A DNA stretch of 64,000 nucleotides from Dyella terrae (GCF_004322705.1 NZ_SIZZ01000002.1:868001-932000); one strand, 5' to 3'. Positions 17,893 to 28,414 are shown, numbered from the stretch's first letter. Notes: a model not told the origin generated them from the sequence alone. A program made the numbers and translations.

Positions 17893-18451
17893 CGAGCAGC
17901 TCCAGATGATTGTCGGTGAGGTTGGCACGCATGCCGATGCCGCGCATTGTAGTGTCGCCTTGGGTCATCGTGGCTGCCTCGGCGGTTTCCATCCGATTTT
18001 CCTTCGGCCAGGCGGTGACCTCGGAAGTGTGCAGCTCGGCCTGGGCCGTGTCGCCATAGGCCGGGCGATGCATGTAGACCTGGCCCTGCAGCTTCAGCAG
18101 GGTGCCACTCTTGTCGACCCAGCCGTAAACCGACTCGCCTTGCCAGGCGGGGACGCCGGGTTTCTTGGAGGGCAGCTCGAAGCGGGGCTGGTCGATGTAG
18201 AGCGACTCGTCCCCTTCGCGGCGATCCAGGCGCGGGCCGTAGACGCGGAAGCTCGGCAGGCCTTCCTGGTCGTAGACGAAGCCCTTGAAGTTGATCAGCG
18301 AATAACCCGAGCGGGGCGGGCCGACGAACTCGTTGGCTTTCGGCTCCGGGGCGATCCACCAGCGCAGCAGCTGGGTGGCGACCAGGGCGACGCCCAGCAC
18401 CACGATGCCTACCTGCAGGCGGTTGTCGCGGAAGTAGTCGCGCAGGCTCAT
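17849..18451 (-). CDS. lptC: LPS export system protein LptC
   Basis: 200 residues with one N-terminal membrane anchor (QVGIVVLGVALVATQLLRWW) and a periplasmic jellyroll domain holding GYSLINFKGFVYDQEG and MHRPAYGDTAQAELHTSEVT. It sits on LptFG and passes LPS to LptA. The start overlaps the kdsC stop by four bases (ATGA). The unusual feature is the long overlap at the 3' end, where the basic tail PPRKRKS is coded in the stretch that also codes the start of lptA. Confidence 0.92.
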   Translation of the reverse strand: MSLRDYFRDNRLQVGIVVLGVALVATQLLRWWIAPEPKANEFVGPPRSGYSLINFKGFVYDQEGLPSFRVYGPRLDRREGDESLYIDQPRFELPSKKPGVPAWQGESVYGWVDKSGTLLKLQGQVYMHRPAYGDTAQAELHTSEVTAWPKENRMETAEAATMTQGDTTMRGIGMRANLTDNHLELLDDSHGSFPPRKRKS

Positions 18452-18990
18452 GTCCAGCGCTCCTTTTCCGCATCCCAGTGGCCCTGGGCCAGCAGAAGCA
18501 GGTCGCTCACTTCGCGCGCCGCACCCTGGCCGCCGCTGCGCTGGGTCTGCCAGTGCGCACGTTCGGCCACCCACGGATGCGCGTTGGCGACCGCAATGGC
18601 CAGGCCTGACAGGCCCATGGCCGGCAAATCGGGCAGGTCGTCGCCGATGAAGGCCGCCTGTTCCGGCGCCAGGTTCAGTGCGTCGAGCAACTGCTGCAGC
18701 GAGGCGCGTTTGTCGCTCTGACCCTGGTAGACGTGCGCGATATCCAGCTCTTCGGCGCGCAAGGCGACCGGATGGCTGATGCGCGCGGTGATGATCGCCA
18801 CCTGGATCCCTGCCGATTGAAGGAGCTTCAGCCCCAGTCCGTCGTGTACGTGGAATACCTTGGTTTCGTGACCGTCCTCGGCGTACCAGAGGCGGCCGTC
18901 GGTCAACGTGCCATCCACGTCGAACACCGCCAGGCGGATCTTCGCGGCGCGTTCGAGGATGTCGGCGGGGACGTTGGCGAGATAGGACAC
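18448..18990 (-). CDS. kdsC: 3-deoxy-manno-octulosonate-8-phosphatase KdsC
   Basis: 180 residues, a C0-type HAD phosphatase. Motif I is VFDVDGTLTDG, motif II IITARIS, motif III around QGQSDKRASL and motif IV FIGDDLPDLPAM. It removes phosphate from KDO-8-phosphate in the cytoplasm, the last step before CMP-KDO in inner-core LPS synthesis. It is coupled to lptC by a four-base overlap and lies 119 bases behind kdsD, whose product starts the same pathway. Confidence 0.94.
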   Translation of the reverse strand: MSYLANVPADILERAAKIRLAVFDVDGTLTDGRLWYAEDGHETKVFHVHDGLGLKLLQSAGIQVAIITARISHPVALRAEELDIAHVYQGQSDKRASLQQLLDALNLAPEQAAFIGDDLPDLPAMGLSGLAIAVANAHPWVAERAHWQTQRSGGQGAAREVSDLLLLAQGHWDAEKERWT

Positions 18991-19109
18991 GAGGGGGACC
19001 GTGGGAAGTGGGGGGGATTTGCCGTGGCTTCGGGCGAATTAACGGGCGAGGGCGCGGGAGGTTGGCAGGAGGCCGCTTTCCTTCCGCTTACAGGGATACC
19101 CGTTGCCGA

Positions 19110-20123
19110 TCAGACCACCCGTGCACGGAGCAGGTCGTGAATGTTGAGCGCGCCGACCACCCGCTGCTGTTCGTCAACCACCAGCAGGGCATGAATCTGG
19201 TGCTTCTCCATCACCTGCGCCGCTTCGATGGCGAGCTTGTCGGCGCCGATGGTCTTGGGGCCGCGGGTCATCAGTTCGGCCACGGTGGCGCCGCGAAGAT
19301 CGACGCCGTCGTCGTCCAGGGCACGGCGCAAGTCACCGTCGGTGAAGACGCCCAGGAGCTTGCGGTTGCTGTCGATGACGGCGGTCATGCCCAGGTGCTT
19401 GCGGGTCATTTCCATCAGCGCTTCGGTGAGCGTCGCATCGGGCGCCACGGCCGGGATGCCTTCGCCGGTGTGCATGACGTCGCTGATGTGCAGGAGCAGG
19501 CGACGGCCGAGGCTGCCGGCCGGGTGCGAGCGGGCGAAGTCTTCCGACGTGAAGCCGCGCGCTTCCAGCAGGGCAATCGCCAGGGCATCGCCCATCACGA
19601 GCGCGGCCGTGGTGCTTGCCGTTGGCGCCAGGCCCAGCGGGCAGGCTTCGGCAGAAATGCTGGCATCCAGGTGCAGGTCGGCCTGTTCGGCCAGCGAGGA
19701 ACGCTCGTTGCCGGTGATGGCGATCAGGGGAATGCCCTGACGCTTGATCACCGGGAGAATGAACAGGACTTCATCCGTTTCGCCGGAATTGGACAGTGCC
19801 AGCACGATGTCCTGCGGCAGGATCATGCCCAGGTCGCCGTGGCTGGCTTCGCCCGGGTGGACGAAAAAGGCGGGCGTGCCGGTGGAGGCGAGGGTCGCGG
19901 CGATTTTGCGGGCGACGTGGCCGGACTTGCCCATGCCAATCACGACCACGCGGCCGGCGCAGCCCAGGATCAGACGGCAGGCCTCGACGAACTCGGGCCC
20001 GATCCGCGGCTCAAGGGCGCGAATGGCGGCCGCCTCGGTGGCGATGACGGTGCGTGCACTGCGCACGATGGCGTCGGCATCCAGGGCAGCGGGCTTGGCG
20101 GTGGGGGCAACGTGGGCGTTCAT
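19110..20123 (-). CDS. kdsD: Arabinose-5-phosphate isomerase KdsD
   Basis: 337 residues: an N-terminal SIS (sugar isomerase) domain with GMGKSGHVARKIAATLASTG and LALSNSGETDEVL, then two CBS domains (HISDVMHTGEGIP and VAELMTRGPKTIG starts). It turns ribulose-5-phosphate into arabinose-5-phosphate for KDO. ATG 20123 is preceded by GAGGACGC; an ATG nine codons upstream has no ribosome site. It heads the LPS/rpoN/PTS block, and 244 bases separate it from the divergent ibaG gene. Confidence 0.95.
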   Translation of the reverse strand: MNAHVAPTAKPAALDADAIVRSARTVIATEAAAIRALEPRIGPEFVEACRLILGCAGRVVVIGMGKSGHVARKIAATLASTGTPAFFVHPGEASHGDLGMILPQDIVLALSNSGETDEVLFILPVIKRQGIPLIAITGNERSSLAEQADLHLDASISAEACPLGLAPTASTTAALVMGDALAIALLEARGFTSEDFARSHPAGSLGRRLLLHISDVMHTGEGIPAVAPDATLTEALMEMTRKHLGMTAVIDSNRKLLGVFTDGDLRRALDDDGVDLRGATVAELMTRGPKTIGADKLAIEAAQVMEKHQIHALLVVDEQQRVVGALNIHDLLRARVV

Positions 20124-20367
20124 GCGTCCTCGGAATGGCATTCTGGCCATGGCTGCCGGGCCGTTCAGGGCTCGGCGATTGCTTGGTAATTCAAACGCTT
20201 GCGGGCCCCAGGGGCGCCTCGCCGCGCGGCTGGCGACCCACCGTGTCGTTTCTGCGACAGAGGATTTCCATTACCATGGCATATTCGCATTTTACCGTCA
20301 TGGTCGGCGCAAATGGGCCCAATCGGGATTCCAGGCCGGCCGCTCTTCAGTTGCTAGTGGAAAAACG

Positions 20368-20607
20368 ATGGACGCTGCCACCATTCAGGCCATGATCGAA
20401 AACGGACTGCCCGGTGCGCAGGCGGATGTAAACGGGGACGATGGCGTGCACTTCGAGGCACAGGTCATTGCCACCCAGTTTGCCGGCAAGCTGCCGTTGG
20501 CGCGTCATCGTCTTGTTTACGCCACGCTGGGCGACCTGATGGGCGGCGCGATCCACGCGCTCGCCCTCAAGACCCTCACCCCCGAGGAAGCCGCGGCGCG
20601 CCGTTAA
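20368..20607 (+). CDS. ibaG: BolA-family protein IbaG
   Basis: 79 residues. The BolA fold is seen in MDAATIQAMIENGLPGAQ, VHFEAQVIATQFAGKLPLARHR and VYATLGDLMGGAIHALALKT. IbaG (YrbA) works with monothiol glutaredoxin in Fe-S cluster handling and acid response. ATG 20368 gives the family's usual length; the in-frame ATG 90 bases upstream adds residues with no homology by eye. It lies 45 bases before murA, as in E. coli and many other Proteobacteria. Confidence 0.93.
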   Translation: MDAATIQAMIENGLPGAQADVNGDDGVHFEAQVIATQFAGKLPLARHRLVYATLGDLMGGAIHALALKTLTPEEAAARR

Positions 20608-21912
<1,305 letters not shown>

Positions 21913-21916
21913 GGCC

Positions 21917-22055
21917 GGCGGCTGCGCCGCCTGTGAACGGTAAACGGTGAAGGCGGCGACTTCGTCGCCTGTAAACAAAAAGAGCGGAGGCCGCGAGGCT
22001 TCCGCTCTTTTGCTTTGGCTCTTACCGATTACCGTTCACAGGCGGCGCAGCCGCC
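21917..22055. repeat. Perfect 27-bp inverted repeat flanking a terminator, built on heptad repeats
   Basis: The arms 21917-21943 and 22029-22055 are exact reverse complements over 27 bases. Each joins a small palindrome (GGCGGCTGCGCCGCC) to heptads of the type GTGAACG/GTAAACG. The 85 bases between hold further heptads (21940-21950), a second small palindrome (AAGGCGGCGACTTCGTCGCCT) and a terminator. The element fills the gap between the convergent murA and DUF3108 genes and may be a mobile or REP-like intergenic element. Confidence 0.85.
21976..22012. terminator. Bidirectional terminator between murA and the DUF3108 gene
   Basis: AAAAAGAGCGGA and TCCGCTCTTTT pair around a GC-rich middle, giving A-runs and T-runs on both sides, so transcripts from either side can end here. 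Confidence 0.85.
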
Positions 22056-22059
22056 GAAC

Positions 22060-22773
22060 TCACCGCCCTTCGTACTTCACCAGCTGCAGCGTCAGGCCAC
22101 CGCCTTCGCTCTGTGCCAGCTTCACCGGCACGACATACTTTCCAGGCACATACCACGCACTGAACGCCTTGTCGGTATCGGTGCGTTCCACGCGTTCGGC
22201 CTTGAACTGGCCGGCGGGGACGTTGACGTTTTCGGTGGCGGCCACTTTGTACTGCTGGTTCTCGACGTTCTTGCGCACGGCGACGGGCAGGGTCACCTGC
22301 TTCTTGCCATCGCGCAGGGCAAGACCGATGGCGTAGGACGTCGTGTTGCGATCGATCAGGCCGGGAACGGCAGCGTAGGTGTCCGGACCTTTGCCTTCGT
22401 CGACGGACACCTGCTTGCTGTTCCAGTCGACCTGGGTGTGGCGCTGCTTCACCTTGAAGGCGTTGACGCGAGAATCGTAGGTCACCGTTTCGGGCGCGCC
22501 GTTGTTCCAGCGAAATCGCGTGGTGTCACTCGTATTGGCGCCGAGCGCGGCGGCCAGGCCGGCGGTGCCGCGGGTCTGGTTGCTGTATTCCCACTGTCCG
22601 TCGCCGGTTGCCTTGAGGCTGACGACGGCTTCACCGATGACTGAGCCGCCCTGCAATACCTGATAGGTCGCGGTGAAAGGCGCTGGTGCGGGCGTGGCGG
22701 CCCAGGCGGGCGAGGTGGAGACGGCCAGTGCGAGACCGGCAGCGAGCAAACGTGCGGGAATGAGATTAGCCAT
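22060..22773 (-). CDS. DUF3108 domain-containing exported protein
   Basis: 237 residues with a Sec signal peptide (RLLAAGLALAVSTSPAWAA, cleavage near residue 26). The mature part shows the DUF3108 pattern: FTATYQVLQGGSVIGEAVVSL near its start, then DYDSR-like TYDSRVNAFKVKQRH and DTYAAVPGLIDRNTTSYAI. DUF3108 proteins are periplasmic or outer-membrane-associated beta proteins of unknown function, sometimes next to purN and purM in this order. It is 68 bases downstream of purN in the same direction, so it may be read with the purine genes. Confidence 0.85.
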   Translation of the reverse strand: MANLIPARLLAAGLALAVSTSPAWAATPAPAPFTATYQVLQGGSVIGEAVVSLKATGDGQWEYSNQTRGTAGLAAALGANTSDTTRFRWNNGAPETVTYDSRVNAFKVKQRHTQVDWNSKQVSVDEGKGPDTYAAVPGLIDRNTTSYAIGLALRDGKKQVTLPVAVRKNVENQQYKVAATENVNVPAGQFKAERVERTDTDKAFSAWYVPGKYVVPVKLAQSEGGGLTLQLVKYEGR

Positions 22774-22841
22774 AGGCGCAGGAGTCTAACGGCGGCGCCT
22801 GAATACCTTGTTGAGGCGTAGTTACTTGCCTGTGCTGGCGT

Positions 22842-23507
22842 TCAGCGAACCAGCTGGCCTGCCTCGAGGCGGAGTGGTGCGGCCAGTTCAACCCCGTCGA
22901 GGCGAATGCGATCCGGCGGATCGAGGGTCAGGCGACCTTCGGCGATCCATGCGGCGACGGCGGGAAGCAGTTGGTGCTCCTGGACGAGCAGGCGTTGTGC
23001 CAGCGTCTGCTCGGTGTCGCCGGATTCGATCGCCAGGCGGGACTGCGCGATCACAGGCCCCCCGTCGAGCTCGGCCGTCACGTAATGGACGCTGGCGCCA
23101 TGCTCCCGATCGCCTGCTTCGAGTGCCCGGCGGTGAGTGTGCAGCCCGCGATATTTCGGCAGCAGGGAAGGATGGATGTTGATCATCCGGCCGACCCAGG
23201 GCCGCAGTGCATCGCCGTCGATGATGCGCATGAAACCGGCGAGCACCAGCAGGTCGATGTTCGCCTTGGCCAGCTGATCGAACAGGGCGAAGTCGAAGTC
23301 GCGGCGCGAATCAAAATCACGCTGGCGCAGTACGAAGGTCTCAATCCCCGCTTCGGCCGCAAGCTCAAGCGCACCGGCGTTGGCCTTGTCGCTGCCAACC
23401 AGCGCCAGTTCGGCCGGCAGTTGCCCGGCCCGATGTGCCTGGATCAGTGCGGCGAGATTGCTGCCTCGCCCCGAGGCGAGGACGGCAATGCGAAAGGGTT
23501 TGGCCAT
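22842..23507 (-). CDS. purN: Phosphoribosylglycinamide formyltransferase PurN
   Basis: 221 residues. Motifs seen are FRIAVLASGRGSNLAALI at the phosphate site, GFMRIIDGDALRPWVGRMIN, and the catalytic INIHPSLLPKYRG with the conserved Asn and His, followed by SVHYVTAELDGGPVIAQ with the catalytic Asp. It adds formyl from N10-formyl-THF to GAR in purine synthesis. ATG 23507 is used; a TTG three codons earlier is less likely. purM lies 68 bases upstream in the same direction, the usual pair. Confidence 0.95.
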   Translation of the reverse strand: MAKPFRIAVLASGRGSNLAALIQAHRAGQLPAELALVGSDKANAGALELAAEAGIETFVLRQRDFDSRRDFDFALFDQLAKANIDLLVLAGFMRIIDGDALRPWVGRMINIHPSLLPKYRGLHTHRRALEAGDREHGASVHYVTAELDGGPVIAQSRLAIESGDTEQTLAQRLLVQEHQLLPAVAAWIAEGRLTLDPPDRIRLDGVELAAPLRLEAGQLVR

Positions 23508-23575
23508 GGCGGTCAAAACTTATGCAAGGTGGAACGCGCAGCGCATGAGCGGGGCAGGGCGCCCCGCTGATGGGA

Positions 23576-24604
23576 TCAACCGATGTGGACGCGCTCGTCG
23601 CCGCTGGCCTTCACGACTTCGCCGATCACCGACGAAGCCAGGCCATGACGCGACAGCAGTTCCGATGCAGCAGCGACCTGGTCGCGCGGCAGGATCACGG
23701 TGAAGCCGACGCCGCAGTTGAACGTGCGCCACATTTCCTCGCGCGCCACGTTGCCTTCGCGCATCAGCCACTCGAACACGGGCGGCAGCACGATGGCGGA
23801 CGCTTCGAGCGCGATGCCCAGGCCGTCCGGCACAACGCGGATGATGTTTTCCTTCAGGCCGCCGCCGGTGATGTGCGCCATGCCATGCACGGGCTGCGAC
23901 TTGAGCAGGTCCAGCATCGCCTTGACGTAGATGGTGGTCGGCGCCATCAGCGCGTCGGCCAGCGAGACGCCGCCGATATCCAGATCCATCGGGCTGCCGG
24001 CGCGCTCGACGATCTTGCGCACCAGCGAATAACCGTTGGAATGCGGGCCCGACGATGCCACGCCAAGGATCACGTCGCCCGCGGCGATGCGCTCGCCGCT
24101 GAGCAATTGCGACTTCTCGACGGCGCCGACAGTGAACCCGGCGAGGTCGTACTCACCCGGCGGATACATGTCGGGCATTTCGGCGGTTTCGCCACCGATC
24201 AGCGCGCAACCGGCCAGCTCGCAGCCCTTGGCGATGCCGCCAACCACAGCCACGGTGGTATCCACGTCCAGCTTGCCGGTGGCGAAGTAGTCGAGGAAGA
24301 ACAGCGGCTCGGCGCCCTGCACCAGCACGTCGTTCACGCACATGCCGACCAGATCGATGCCGATGGTGTCGTGGCGACCCAGCTGCTGGGCCAGCTTGAG
24401 CTTGGTGCCGACGCCGTCGGTACCGGACACGAGCACGGGCTCCTTGTAACGCCCGGCCAGGTCGAACAGGCCGCCGAAACCACCCAGGCCGCCCATCACT
24501 TCCGGGCGGAACGTGCGCTTGACCAGGGGCTTGATGCGTTCGACCACGGCATTGCCCGCGTCGATATCGACGCCAGCGGCGCGGTAGGTGAGAGCGTCGG
24601 ACAT
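23576..24604 (-). CDS. purM: Phosphoribosylformylglycinamidine cyclo-ligase PurM
   Basis: 342 residues (E. coli PurM has 345). The ATP-binding family marks are [17 protein letters not shown] at the start, [49 protein letters not shown] and [12 protein letters not shown]. It closes the imidazole ring to form AIR. ATG 24604 fits the family; ATG 24634 adds ten residues ([10 protein letters not shown]) and cannot be ruled out, as neither has a strong ribosome site. It is divergent from the DUF2066 gene. Confidence 0.96.
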   Translation of the reverse strand: MSDALTYRAAGVDIDAGNAVVERIKPLVKRTFRPEVMGGLGGFGGLFDLAGRYKEPVLVSGTDGVGTKLKLAQQLGRHDTIGIDLVGMCVNDVLVQGAEPLFFLDYFATGKLDVDTTVAVVGGIAKGCELAGCALIGGETAEMPDMYPPGEYDLAGFTVGAVEKSQLLSGERIAAGDVILGVASSGPHSNGYSLVRKIVERAGSPMDLDIGGVSLADALMAPTTIYVKAMLDLLKSQPVHGMAHITGGGLKENIIRVVPDGLGIALEASAIVLPPVFEWLMREGNVAREEMWRTFNCGVGFTVILPRDQVAAASELLSRHGLASSVIGEVVKASGDERVHIG

Positions 24605-24747
24605 GGCAGGAACCGGCGTGGGGAAACGCGACATGATAGACGCTGAGGGCCGGATTGGGCAGACTTTCGACCAGCATCTTCTCGCAGCGCCGACCCCGGG
24701 TCCCCCCGTGTACTGAGCGGTAACTGCGCGCCGCACAAGGAAAACTC

Positions 24748-25797
24748 ATGTCGAGGCAGGATCACATCGTGGCCGCACGCACTACCGTCGCAACGGCCTC
24801 CCGCGACTGGCTCGCCAGCTGGCTGCGCATGCTGGCGGCGGCCCTGATGCTTTCGCTGGCATTCCAGGCGGCCCATGCACAGGGCCAGGTATCGCCCTAC
24901 ACGGTGGTCGTGCCGGTCAGCGACACCACCGAAGGTCAGCGTGATGAGGCCTTTGGTACGGCGCTAAGTCAGGTACTGGCTCGCACGTCCGGTGGTCAGG
25001 ACCTGCGTGGCAAGTCAGGTTATGCCGAAGCACTGAAAGGCGCTGCCGGCATCGTGCAGCAGTATCAGTATCAGAAAAATGCCGCCGGGCCGGGCCTGGC
25101 CCTGCAGGTGACCTTCGATCAGGCCGCCGTGCAGCGGACCATCGCGCAGATGGGCGTGGCCGGCACGGCAGGCAAGCCGCCGATTCTCCTGCTGGTCCGC
25201 GACGAAGACGGCAGCGTGTTGACCAAGGAGGCGCTGGCGCCGTTGAGCCAGGCCGTGGCGGCTCGCGGTTACAGCGTGGTGCTGGCCGATCCGGGCAAAG
25301 CCGCGGGCGGCCCGTCGGTGGCCTCGGCCGATCCGGAGCAGATATTCAACCTGGCCAAGCAGTACAAGACGGGCCTCGTGTTGCTGGGTCAAATGCGCAC
25401 CGGCGGTGCCGACTGGAACCTGATCTCCGGCGGGCCGCAGCAGAAGTGGTCGGCGACGGGCAGCGACAACAGTGCGCTGTTCAACGATGCGGGCAATGCG
25501 CTGGCCGATCGCCTCGGCAAGCAGCTCAACGTGATTGGTTCGGGCAATGTCGACGGAAAACTCTGGGTCACCGGCGTCACCTCGGCGGCCGATTACGCAA
25601 CGCTGTTGGCGACCTTGCGCGCCGATCCGATGGTGCGCAATGTCGTGACGTTGAGCGCCCAGAATGACGGCATGATGCTTGGCATGAAGACGGCCCTGCC
25701 GTTGGGTAATCTGGCCGGCAGCCTTGCTGCAACGGGGCGCCTCCTCGAGACCGAACCGCACGCAGGCGCTGATGCCAGCCTGCGCTGGGTCCACTGA
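24748..25797 (+). CDS. DUF2066 domain-containing exported protein
   Basis: 349 residues. An N-terminal hydrophobic stretch (LRMLAAALMLSLAFQAAHA, residues about 26-44) reads as a signal peptide with a long charged front. The mature part starts SPYTVVVPVSDTTEGQRDEA and holds the DUF2066 region (ALSQVLARTSGGQDLRG, IVQQYQYQ) to about residue 130, then a C-terminal half with DPEQIFNLAKQYKTGLVLLGQ. The function of the family is unknown. In Xanthomonadales it sits between purM and a CDP-alcohol phosphatidyltransferase, as here, and is probably read with the next three genes. Confidence 0.88.
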   Translation: MSRQDHIVAARTTVATASRDWLASWLRMLAAALMLSLAFQAAHAQGQVSPYTVVVPVSDTTEGQRDEAFGTALSQVLARTSGGQDLRGKSGYAEALKGAAGIVQQYQYQKNAAGPGLALQVTFDQAAVQRTIAQMGVAGTAGKPPILLLVRDEDGSVLTKEALAPLSQAVAARGYSVVLADPGKAAGGPSVASADPEQIFNLAKQYKTGLVLLGQMRTGGADWNLISGGPQQKWSATGSDNSALFNDAGNALADRLGKQLNVIGSGNVDGKLWVTGVTSAADYATLLATLRADPMVRNVVTLSAQNDGMMLGMKTALPLGNLAGSLAATGRLLETEPHAGADASLRWVH

Positions 25798-25809
25798 AAG
25801 GGCGCCGGG

Positions 25810-26385
25810 ATGACGGCCACGGGAATGTCTCGCTGGCGTCATCTGCCCAACGTCATTTCCTGCCTTCGCATCGCGCTGACGGGGCCGGCGTGCTGGGCCA
25901 TCCTCACGCAACGCCCCGGCTGGGCCCTGGCGATCATCGCCGTGGCGGGCGCGTCGGACGGACTGGACGGGTTCCTGGCACGCCATTTCGGCTGGCAGAG
26001 CCGGCTCGGTGGCTTGCTCGACGCCATCGCGGACAAGTTGTTGCTCGTCACCTGTTTTCTCGCCATGGCCGAAGTGGGTTGGTGCACCTGGTGGCTGGCG
26101 CTGCTCGTATGCGGGCGCGACCTGGTGATTGCCATGGGCGCTTTCGCATGGCGGACCTGGATCGGTCCGGTGCAACCCGAGCCCAGTCTGCTTTCCAAGG
26201 CGAACACGCTGATGCAGATCGTGTATCTGCTCGCGGCGCTGCTGGTGGCCTGGCGGCACGAAGACGTGTTGCTGCCCTGGCTGTCGGGCACGGTGGCCGT
26301 GCTCACGGCGGCAAGCGGACTCGATTACGTCACGCGCTGGTCCTGGCGGGCACGCGGGGTGCGGCGCCAGGCGCGTTCGCGCTGA
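25810..26385 (+). CDS. CDP-alcohol phosphatidyltransferase family protein
   Basis: 191 residues with about five membrane segments. The catalytic motif of the class is complete: DGLDGFLAR, then eight residues, then GGLLDAIADK, giving the four aspartates of D-x2-DG-x2-AR-x8-G-x3-D-x3-D. Such enzymes make phosphatidylglycerol phosphate, phosphatidylserine or cardiolipin from CDP-diacylglycerol in the inner membrane. Its short size fits the PgsA-like group, but the acceptor alcohol cannot be told. It starts 12 bases after the DUF2066 stop. Confidence 0.88.
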   Translation: MTATGMSRWRHLPNVISCLRIALTGPACWAILTQRPGWALAIIAVAGASDGLDGFLARHFGWQSRLGGLLDAIADKLLLVTCFLAMAEVGWCTWWLALLVCGRDLVIAMGAFAWRTWIGPVQPEPSLLSKANTLMQIVYLLAALLVAWRHEDVLLPWLSGTVAVLTAASGLDYVTRWSWRARGVRRQARSR

Positions 26386-26464
26386 CAGACCGTCCGGCTT
26401 CCGTCACACTTCCGTTTTGCCCGCCCCGGCAGCCTTTCGCCCAAGCCCCCGACGAGCCGAGACG

Positions 26465-27643
26465 ATGACCCAAGACTCCTCCCGCCGCTGGCAGATGCTC
26501 GCAATCACTGCGGCCATTCTGTACGTGCTTTGGTTGCTGGCGCCGGTGCTGATGCCTTTCGCCTTCGCCGCCATGCTTGCTTATCTGGGCGATCCGCTGG
26601 CCGACCGGCTCGAACGCATCGGGATGGGGCGCACGCTTGCCGTCACCGTCGTGTTCATCGTGCTTGTGCTGGTGGCGGTGGGTGCGTTGCTGTTGCTGAT
26701 TCCGCTGATCTCGCGCCAGATCGAAAACCTGATGGCGAGCCTGCCGCATTACGCGGACTGGGTGCGCGAAACGGCCATGCCATGGCTGCAGGAAAAGTTG
26801 CACCTGGATTCGAAGGCCTTTGACACCGATCGCATCATGACCGACCTGAAGGACCATCTCGGTTCGATCGGATCGGCGGTTTCGGCGGTTCTGGGCAAGA
26901 TCACGCGTTCGGGCATCGGCGTAGTGATGTGGCTGACCAACCTGGTGCTGATCCCGGTCGTGGCGTTCTATTTGCTGCGCGACTGGGACCGCCTCGTGAC
27001 GTGGATCGACGACATGCTGCCGCGCTCCATCGAACCGACGATCGCCCATCTCGCGCGTGAGTCGGACCAGGTGCTGGGCGCGTTCGTGCGCGGCCAGTTG
27101 CTGGTGATGCTGGCGCTGGGCATTTTCTACGGCGCCGGCCTGACCTTCATCGGCCTCTCCGTGGGTCCGCTGATCGGCATGGTCGCCGGCCTGCTCAGTT
27201 TCGTGCCCTACCTGGGGTTCATCGTCGGCTTCGGTTCGGCGATCATCGCGGCCCTCGTCCAGTTCGGTGACTGGCAGCACGTGGCATTGGTGGTGGGCCT
27301 GTTCACCATTGGCCAACTGCTCGAAGGCTATGTGCTCGTGCCGCGCCTGGTTGGCGAAAAGATCGGCCTGCATCCGGTGGCCGTGATCTTCGCGGTGCTG
27401 GCTGGCGGGTATCTGTTCGGATTCCTCGGTATCCTGCTCGCCCTCCCGGCGGCGTCGGTGATCCTGGTGGTCCTGCGTTACCTCACGCAGCGCTACCGTC
27501 ACAGCAGGCTGTATACCGAAGAGGGCAGGGAGGATCCCGTCATCGCTGACGTGGAGGTGGCCGTATCCACGGCCGAGGGGACCGTAGAGACCAGCGTGAT
27601 CGTGGGTGAGGCCCACGGCAAGGACGACAAGAGCAGTACATGA
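26465..27643 (+). CDS. AI-2E family transporter (PerM-like permease)
   Basis: 392 residues with about eight membrane segments: two at the N-terminus (AILYVLWLLAPVLMPFAFAAM, TVVFIVLVLVAVGALLLLIPL), a long amphipathic middle, then a cluster from residue 155 on. The family marks are GPLIGMVAGLLSFVPYLG and the LLALPAASVILVVLRY end. The family includes TqsA and PerM; substrates are mostly unknown, and here autoinducer transport should not be assumed. The ATG 26465 is preferred to a TTG at 26417. Its stop overlaps the hda start by four bases. Confidence 0.9.
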   Translation: MTQDSSRRWQMLAITAAILYVLWLLAPVLMPFAFAAMLAYLGDPLADRLERIGMGRTLAVTVVFIVLVLVAVGALLLLIPLISRQIENLMASLPHYADWVRETAMPWLQEKLHLDSKAFDTDRIMTDLKDHLGSIGSAVSAVLGKITRSGIGVVMWLTNLVLIPVVAFYLLRDWDRLVTWIDDMLPRSIEPTIAHLARESDQVLGAFVRGQLLVMLALGIFYGAGLTFIGLSVGPLIGMVAGLLSFVPYLGFIVGFGSAIIAALVQFGDWQHVALVVGLFTIGQLLEGYVLVPRLVGEKIGLHPVAVIFAVLAGGYLFGFLGILLALPAASVILVVLRYLTQRYRHSRLYTEEGREDPVIADVEVAVSTAEGTVETSVIVGEAHGKDDKSST

Positions 27644-28341
27644 TTCCGCAGCTTCCACTTGCCCTGCGCTGGCCGCGCCGCCAGCGCTTCGAGCATTTCC
27701 ACGCAGGTGCCAATGCCGCGACGGTGGCTTCCGTGCAGATGCTGGCGAGTACGCCCGGTGCGCCGTGGCTCTACATCAGCGGGCCCTTGGGCAGCGGCCG
27801 AAGCCATTTGTTGATGGCCGCGTGCCAGGCCGCCAGCGAGGCGGGCCGGACCGTTCAGTACCTGCCTTTGGCCGGCTTGCGCGACCACGCGACGGTCATT
27901 CGCGGCGTGGCCGGCAGCCAGTTCCTTGCGTTGGACGACTTAGGTGCCATTGCCGGCGATCGCGAGGCCGAGCATGCCCTGTTCGATCTCTATAACCAGT
28001 CGCGTGCGGACGGCTTTGCGATGCTGTTTGCGGCCGATGCCGTGCCTACCCAGCTGGGCCTGGGCCTGCCTGACCTGCGTTCGCGGCTGGGTGCCTGCGA
28101 GCAGGCCGTACTGAAGCCGCTGGACAATGCCGAGCGTCGCGAAGTGCTGCGCAGCCAGGCCGCCGCGCGCGGTATCGAACTGGACGACATGGTGCTGGAC
28201 TGGCTGTTCAACCGCTATGCGCGCGACCTGGGCGCCCTGCTGGACCTGCTCGATCGTCTGGACAAGGCATCGCTTGCCGCCCAGCGGCGCGTGACCGTGC
28301 CGTTCCTGCGCACCTTCCTCAAGGAGTCCGACGAGGGCTGA
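27640..28341 (+). CDS. hda: DnaA regulatory inactivator Hda
   Basis: 233 residues, a DnaA-like AAA+ domain without the DNA-binding domain. The N-terminus MIPQLPLALR holds the beta-clamp-binding QLPLAL motif from residue 4. The P-loop is GPLGSGRSHLL, with Arg in place of the usual Lys, which is normal in Hda. FLALDDLGAIAGD is the Walker B part and YARDLGALLDLLDRLD the sensor 2 end. It binds the sliding clamp and makes DnaA-ATP hydrolyse its nucleotide, stopping re-initiation. Translation is coupled to the permease gene (ATGA). Confidence 0.93.
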   Translation: MIPQLPLALRWPRRQRFEHFHAGANAATVASVQMLASTPGAPWLYISGPLGSGRSHLLMAACQAASEAGRTVQYLPLAGLRDHATVIRGVAGSQFLALDDLGAIAGDREAEHALFDLYNQSRADGFAMLFAADAVPTQLGLGLPDLRSRLGACEQAVLKPLDNAERREVLRSQAAARGIELDDMVLDWLFNRYARDLGALLDLLDRLDKASLAAQRRVTVPFLRTFLKESDEG

Positions 28342-28361
28342 CCGGTGGCGGATGCGGCCAT

Positions 28362-28393
28362 AAAAAAGGCGACGCCCCGGCGTCGCCTTTTTC
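28362..28393. terminator. Bidirectional terminator between hda and suhB
   Basis: AAAAAAGGCGACGCC pairs with GGCGTCGCCTTTTT across a two-base gap. A-runs and T-runs on either side serve the convergent hda and suhB transcripts. Confidence 0.92.
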
Positions 28394-28414
28394 TTTGGCC
28401 CATGCGGCGAACGA

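Noticed and set aside
26465..27643. Autoinducer-2 exporter as a firm function for the AI-2E family permease
   Set aside because: The family name is misleading; most members have no shown AI-2 transport and there is no lsr or luxS context here.
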